From: Peromyscus leucopus
Lineage: Eukaryota; Chordata; Mammalia; Rodentia; Cricetidae
Length of the DNA: 64,000 nucleotides
Assembly: GCF_004664715.2 (NCBI RefSeq)
Contig: NC_051072.1
Location: 124,001 to 188,000 of the forward strand
Direction of reading: 5' to 3'
Shown: positions 60,865 through 64,000 of the stretch, one piece after another
How positions within the stretch are numbered: the stretch's first letter is position 1
Layout of the letters: every line of letters begins with the position of its first letter
Notes under the pieces: model-generated
The model's input: the letters and a program-made list of their open reading frames with translations, nothing else
Databases searched by the model: none
What the model was told of the DNA's origin: nothing
Program-made: the position numbers and the translations under genes

Positions 60865-62613
60865 TCCCCAAGTGCTGGCTTCCTGAGGTCACTGGTCAAT
60901 AGAAAATCATTGCATCTCCAACCTCTGTCCCTTATGATTCTGTATGTGTAACATAGCTCTATCTTATATGAGTTTCAATTCATTACATTTAACATACTGA
61001 GGAGATCATGTGCTATTGACCTTTATCTGCCTGAAAGAACTTCCAGTTTCACCAATATTGTCACAATTGGCAAGAAAGTAATTTTTCTCTGAAAAGTTAC
61101 TGAATTAAAATATAAGGATGTCATTTTCCCTCTAACTTCTCACTGCAACTTCTCTCATGTCCCCCTACAGTCCATTTCAAATATGAACTTATTCTTGTCT
61201 AATTATTATTGCTATACACAGAGAGCATATATAAATAACTACATAAATATGAGCAGCCACTTCTGTGTTCCCTTGGGTATGTTTGAGGACTGACCACTTG
61301 TTAGTGGATGAACAGTAACAATCATCCTGGGAAGACTAATTCTCTCTCCCTCTCTTAGCAGTTCTCAGGTGCCTACACTTCGATGCTTGAGCCTCATGTG
61401 CAGGAACTGTGGTGCAGGGTATCTTTTGGGTCACAGCACCTCAGACAATAGTTCTGTGCACTTTGTAACTTTTAGTTTTCTGGAATGTTCTCTGTGCTGC
61501 AGAAAGAAGCGCCTTTGATGAGCAGTGACAGCTACACTCCACTGTAGGTCTAAGAGAAGTATTTGGAGTGCAGTTAGGGATTATAACAGTATAGTGGGAT
61601 TAGAATGTTATCCTCCATGATTTAAGACCTAACAAGTCATCAGAGGCAGCTCCAAGCATTCTGTAGGTCTCCTGTCCCCTCTTCGTCCCACTGACAGTTG
61701 CTGCTAAGGCTCAGATGTGAGAGGCGCTGTGGCACCTTTAGAGATATCATGGCACACTGGTCATTGTTGTAGTTCACGGTCATAACATCTAAGCAGGACT
61801 ATTTGTTGCTTCTCTCCCTTGGAACTTTCAAAGCATCCTCCAGCACTAAGAAAACTCACTGTTAGGCAGGAGACCTTCAGGTATGACCGAGCTTTAATCC
61901 CCTGAGTCTTGTGTCAGCATTGGGAGGAGGGAGGAGCTATTGTCACAAGACCTTTGGTACAGCAGAAATATATACTCTGTAAAGAGTGACCACACAAATA
62001 ATGTTGTTAAATAAAGGGCAAAGTTAATTAGCAACTGGGACAACACATCTCCAAGTCACCAGCTAACTGAAGAAAATCAGTGACTAGACCACCCAGTAAT
62101 TTCTCAAAGAAAAAAACAATCAAACTGTGTGAAAGCTTCTTCGTAGCTAGTAGAGCATGATCTTACCTTCACAAGGAAGGGGAAAAAACTTCGGATATGA
62201 CTCTCTTATTTATATGATCACCAAGAGCAGGGGAAAATAGTCACTGTGGAGAATGGAAAGAGCCCTGAGCACAGTGAAGATGGAAACATACTTCTGTGAG
62301 AGAAATAGTGTAGGTCCCCAATGGAGAACTAACTGCCAGGATCATTCCCTGTGCTGCCCAGCACTGTCTACCACCATTCCATGAGGAAGCGTCTGCTGTC
62401 TTGAGGTCAATCTCCTATGAGATGCTGTGGGTGGAGGGCAGTGCACCTGTAAACAGGAGAGCATTTAGTAGGAATTTTATCCAGTACAACTAATGGCAAC
62501 CATTTAAAGGGAATTTGAGCCTGGCAAAATTCACTTTCTATGGAGAAGAAATGCAAATAATGTCTGGTCTGAGGTGGGCAAAGTGTCGTTCATTAAAAAT
62601 TGCTAACATTCTC
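60865..62613. other. Unassigned DNA
   Basis: No recognisable gene, SINE or LTR in 1.7 kb. Confidence 0.45.
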
Positions 62614-63124
62614 TGTGGTGGTATTGTGTTCCCCAAAATATTGTGCACCCTAATAAATTTATCTGGGTTCAGAGACAGAACAGCTACTAGATAGAGAGGC
62701 TAGAAAATGGTGGCACACACACCTTTAATCCTAGCATTCCAGAGGTAGATATCTACCTCTGGATCTCTGTGAGTTCAAGGCCACATTGGAAACAGCCAGG
62801 CATGGTGACACACACCTTTAATCCCAAGAAGTGAGCCTTTAATCCCAGGGAGTGATGGCAAAAACAGAAAGATATATAAGTCTTGAGGACCAAAAACTAT
62901 AAGCTTTTGGCTGGTTAAGCTTTCAGGCTTCTAGCAGCAGTTCAGCTGAGATTCATTCTGGATGAGGACTCAGAAGCTTCCAGTCTGAGGAAACAGGACC
63001 AGCTGAGGAACTGGCGAGGTGAGGTAGCTGTGGCTTGTTCTGCATCTCTGATCTTCCAGCATTCACCCCAATACCAGGCCCTGAATTTGTTTTATTAATA
63101 AGACTTTTTAAGATTCATGCTACA
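62614..63124 (+). mobile_element. Solo LTR (B1-containing family)
   Basis: It runs TGTGGTGGTATTGTG to TTCATGCTACA with a perfect attctc duplication (62608-62613 and 63125-63130). Not present in copy 1. Confidence 0.96.
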
Positions 63125-63130
63125 ATTCTC

Positions 63131-63635
63131 ACCATAATTTTGAGGCAGAAATCTGTAGTCCACTTGAATAGAGACTGACCCTAGAGTCAAGCCTAAAACA
63201 ACAGAATGGACAGAGTAGATACATAAGAACTGCTGCATCTCCTGCTAGTATCCCTCAGAGATACCTTTTCAGAGAATCAGAAAAAACTGAAGATTGGTGG
63301 GAAGTCCAAGCCAGATGCAAAGGGAGGACTGGATTCCTGATCAGATTCCTAACAGCAGTGACCTTCCACTCAGATCAGCCTATGTCCTGATCAAAGGACA
63401 TAGTGCTTAAAATACACATTATACACATCATCAAGTCCCAACTCCTAGATCTCCATCCAGGCTCTATACTTGCATATGTGTGGCACGACTCATTAATATT
63501 TGCTATTAATTAAGCCAACATGTCTTGCAATTATATGATTCAGAAAGTGGAATAAACCATGAAAAATATGGGAGACCAATTGTAGTATCTCCTTTGGAAA
63601 CATGAATTACAGAAGTATAATTTAAATTTCAAAAT
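63131..63635. repeat. Segmental-duplication DNA, copy 2 (pairs with 21690-22340)
   Basis: Shared wording includes ACAACAGAATGGACAGAGTA and CCAGATGCAAAGGGAGGACT. The B1 found in copy 1 is absent. Confidence 0.85.
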
Positions 63636-63641
63636 ATTATC

Positions 63642-63992
63642 TGCTGTGGATGATTGTTTGATAAATAAAACACTGACTGGCCAGTAGCCAGGCAGGAAGT
63701 ACACGCAGGACTAACAGAGAGGAGAGAGGAAAGGACAGGAAGGCAGAGGGGGGGAGACACCAGCTGCCAGCCAGGGAGCATCATGTAGACGCAACAGGTA
63801 AAGCCACGAAACACGTGGCGACATATAGATTAACAGAAATAGGCTTAGTATAAGAGTAAGAGCTAGACAATGGTAGGCCTGAGCTAATGGCCGAGCAGTT
63901 TAAATAATATAAGAGTCGGTGTGTTTATTTTATAAGTGGGCTCCGGGACTGGTGGGGTTTGGTGGGAGCTGGAGAGAAACTCTCCAGCTACA
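63642..63992 (+). mobile_element. Solo LTR, family starting TGCTGTGGA
   Basis: It runs TGCTGTGGATGATTG to CTCCAGCTACA with a perfect attatc duplication (63636-63641 and 63993-63998). It matches the LTR at 4011-4356. Confidence 0.95.
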
Positions 63993-64000
63993 ATTATCCC

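Overview
The window is nuclear DNA of a muroid rodent, most likely a cricetid (vole, hamster or deer-mouse group). This is inferred from its B1 and B2 SINEs, rodent LINE-1 and many class II (betaretrovirus-like) LTR elements with 6-bp target-site duplications. No database was searched. There are no bacterial-style operons, tRNA/rRNA genes or CRISPR arrays.

Two paralogous KRAB/C2H2 zinc-finger gene copies lie on the minus strand. Copy 1 has a 20-finger terminal exon (11240-13014), a 127-bp KRAB-A exon (21464-21590) and a probable promoter near 25.3-25.8 kb. Copy 2 has a 12-finger terminal exon (48020-49122) and a KRAB-A exon with a 1-bp deletion (58791-58916); its promoter would lie right of the window. 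Matching non-coding DNA shows a segmental duplication: 8840-13550 pairs with 45385-49608, 14166-14850 with 57078-58020, 20728-21650 with 58033-58975, and 21690-22340 with 63165-63638. Later insertions differ between copies: B1, L1 and LTRs in copy 1; B2, L1 and LTRs in copy 2.

The rest is mostly retroelement. From 1 to 8838 there are two same-strand class II proviral remnants, the first ending in its own 3' LTR (5407-5698) and abutting integrase sequence of the second, which keeps decayed env and a 3' LTR (8384-8838). From 26523 to 28871 is a complete non-autonomous LTR element with equal-length LTRs, a tRNA-Lys-type primer site, and a piece of a cellular TGF-beta type I receptor mRNA inside it. 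From 31125 to 39063 a plus-strand gag-pro-RT provirus fragment is joined to a minus-strand RNase H-integrase-3' end fragment of another provirus. From 53349 to 56313 is another LTR element. Many solo LTRs, some with perfect 6-bp duplications, fill the gaps.

No retroviral gene set is intact. The best coding candidates are the zinc-finger exons. KRAB zinc-finger proteins as a family silence retroelements, so a young, diverging pair inside this landscape fits that biology, but targets cannot be read from the sequence alone.
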